A program made the translations under genes and the position numbers. A stretch of DNA of 64,000 nucleotides from Deltaproteobacteria bacterium (GTDB lineage: Bacteria > Myxococcota_C > UBA6777). Below the pieces are notes generated by a model. The model was not told the DNA's origin, did not search any database, and saw nothing but the letters and a program-made list of their open reading frames with translations. Shown one piece after another: positions 63,801 through 64,000 of this stretch. The first letter of the stretch is position 1, and every line of letters starts with the position of its first letter. The stretch spans positions 59,720 through 123,719 of the forward strand of contig PCBK01000078.1 of NCBI GenBank assembly GCA_002731275.1, read 5' to 3'.

Positions 63801-64000
63801 TCCGGCGGACGTTGCACTTGTGTCTCCGCAAACTCCCCTGACTCCACCATTTCATCCCCTTCTTACAGGCGGATATAGCAAGCTATATCCTTGGATTCCT
63901 TTTTGCTTTCGAGCTTTCAGTGGGTTTTTTGCGTCTTCACTTGCAATCATCCGCCTCAACAAACTCTCCACCCTGAGCCTTCGGCTCTTCCCTCCTCTCA
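63801..64000. repeat. tandem element, unit C, cut by the window edge
   Basis: Same layout as unit B: core at 63801-63847, hairpin 1 at 63871-63890 (GGATATAGC-AA-GCTATATCC), hairpin 2 at 63975-63987 (GAGCC-TTC-GGCTC) and the left arm of hairpin 3 (63989-63999). The rest lies beyond the window, so the array is longer than seen. Confidence 0.9.

Noticed and set aside
63439..64000. CRISPR array
   Set aside because: Units are about 259 bp, with no 25-40-bp repeat/spacer alternation and no cas genes.

Overview
The window looks like a chromosomal segment of a myxobacterium-like delta-lineage bacterium (phylum Myxococcota or a close relative). Three features point there: a C-terminal MYXO-CTERM-type sorting tail (Cys-Gly-Cys, one hydrophobic helix, arginine cluster) on a Cys-rich surface protein; an AgmX/PglI-type C-terminal domain; and a CDGxDNxCDG motif of the MopE type in a formylglycine-enzyme-like lipoprotein. 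Ser/Thr kinases with DWG in place of DFG, PEGA-like partners and many lipoproteins fit the same picture. No phage, transposase or CRISPR array is visible. The assignment is by gene content only.

Layout. 1-3.4 kb: tail of an AgmX-type protein, then an outer-membrane beta-barrel and a Wza-like polysaccharide export lipoprotein. 3.4-10.6 kb (minus): a zinc-ribbon protein, a TPR plus periplasmic-binding lipoprotein, and dnaJ, dnaK and grpE. 11-16 kb: a CcmD-like protein (+), then tatD, ricT, holB and a metallo-beta-lactamase-fold hydrolase (minus). 16-22.8 kb (minus): a tightly overlapped moxR - DUF58 - TgpA-type transglutaminase - TPR operon. 22.9-25.5 kb (minus): rpmE, prfA, prmC. 25.8-33 kb: a leucine-rich-repeat protein, an L,D-transpeptidase-like protein, rsgA and a Ski2-like helicase. 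33-37 kb: FGE-like lipoprotein, Ser/Thr kinase and a PEGA-like membrane protein. 38-45 kb: an HMA protein, a RegB/RegA-type redox two-component system, a YtkA-like lipoprotein, a di-haem peroxidase-like lipoprotein and an MbnH/MbnP pair. 45-50 kb: an acyl-CoA dehydrogenase and a very unusual Cys/Gly/Lys-repeat protein. 50.7-51 kb: two identical tRNA-Asp and one tRNA-Val. 51-55 kb: a DUF434 protein, the MYXO-CTERM protein and cstA. 55.4-63.4 kb: a ten-gene Mrp-type cation/proton antiporter operon behind a good sigma70-like promoter. 63.4-64 kb: a tandem array of a ~259-bp non-coding element that runs off the end.

How the genes work together. RegB keeps the quinone-site motif (GGxxNPF) and the redox cysteine of true RegB, and sits beside metal and haem proteins (HMA, di-haem enzymes, MbnP), suggesting a redox- or copper-responsive periplasmic module. 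MbnH-family enzymes oxidise a tryptophan of MbnP to make a copper site; the WxW and four-Cys features of MbnP are present here.

Most striking for follow-up: (1) the terminal tandem array, in which two hairpins differ between copies by five compensatory base-pair changes while the flanks are almost unchanged, strong evidence for selection on a folded RNA or ssDNA structure; (2) the 751-residue secreted protein combining two Spy/CpxP-like helical segments with about forty cysteines in Gly/Lys repeats, behind a perfect 8-bp-arm palindrome; (3) two near-identical operator-like sites in front of the acyl-CoA dehydrogenase.
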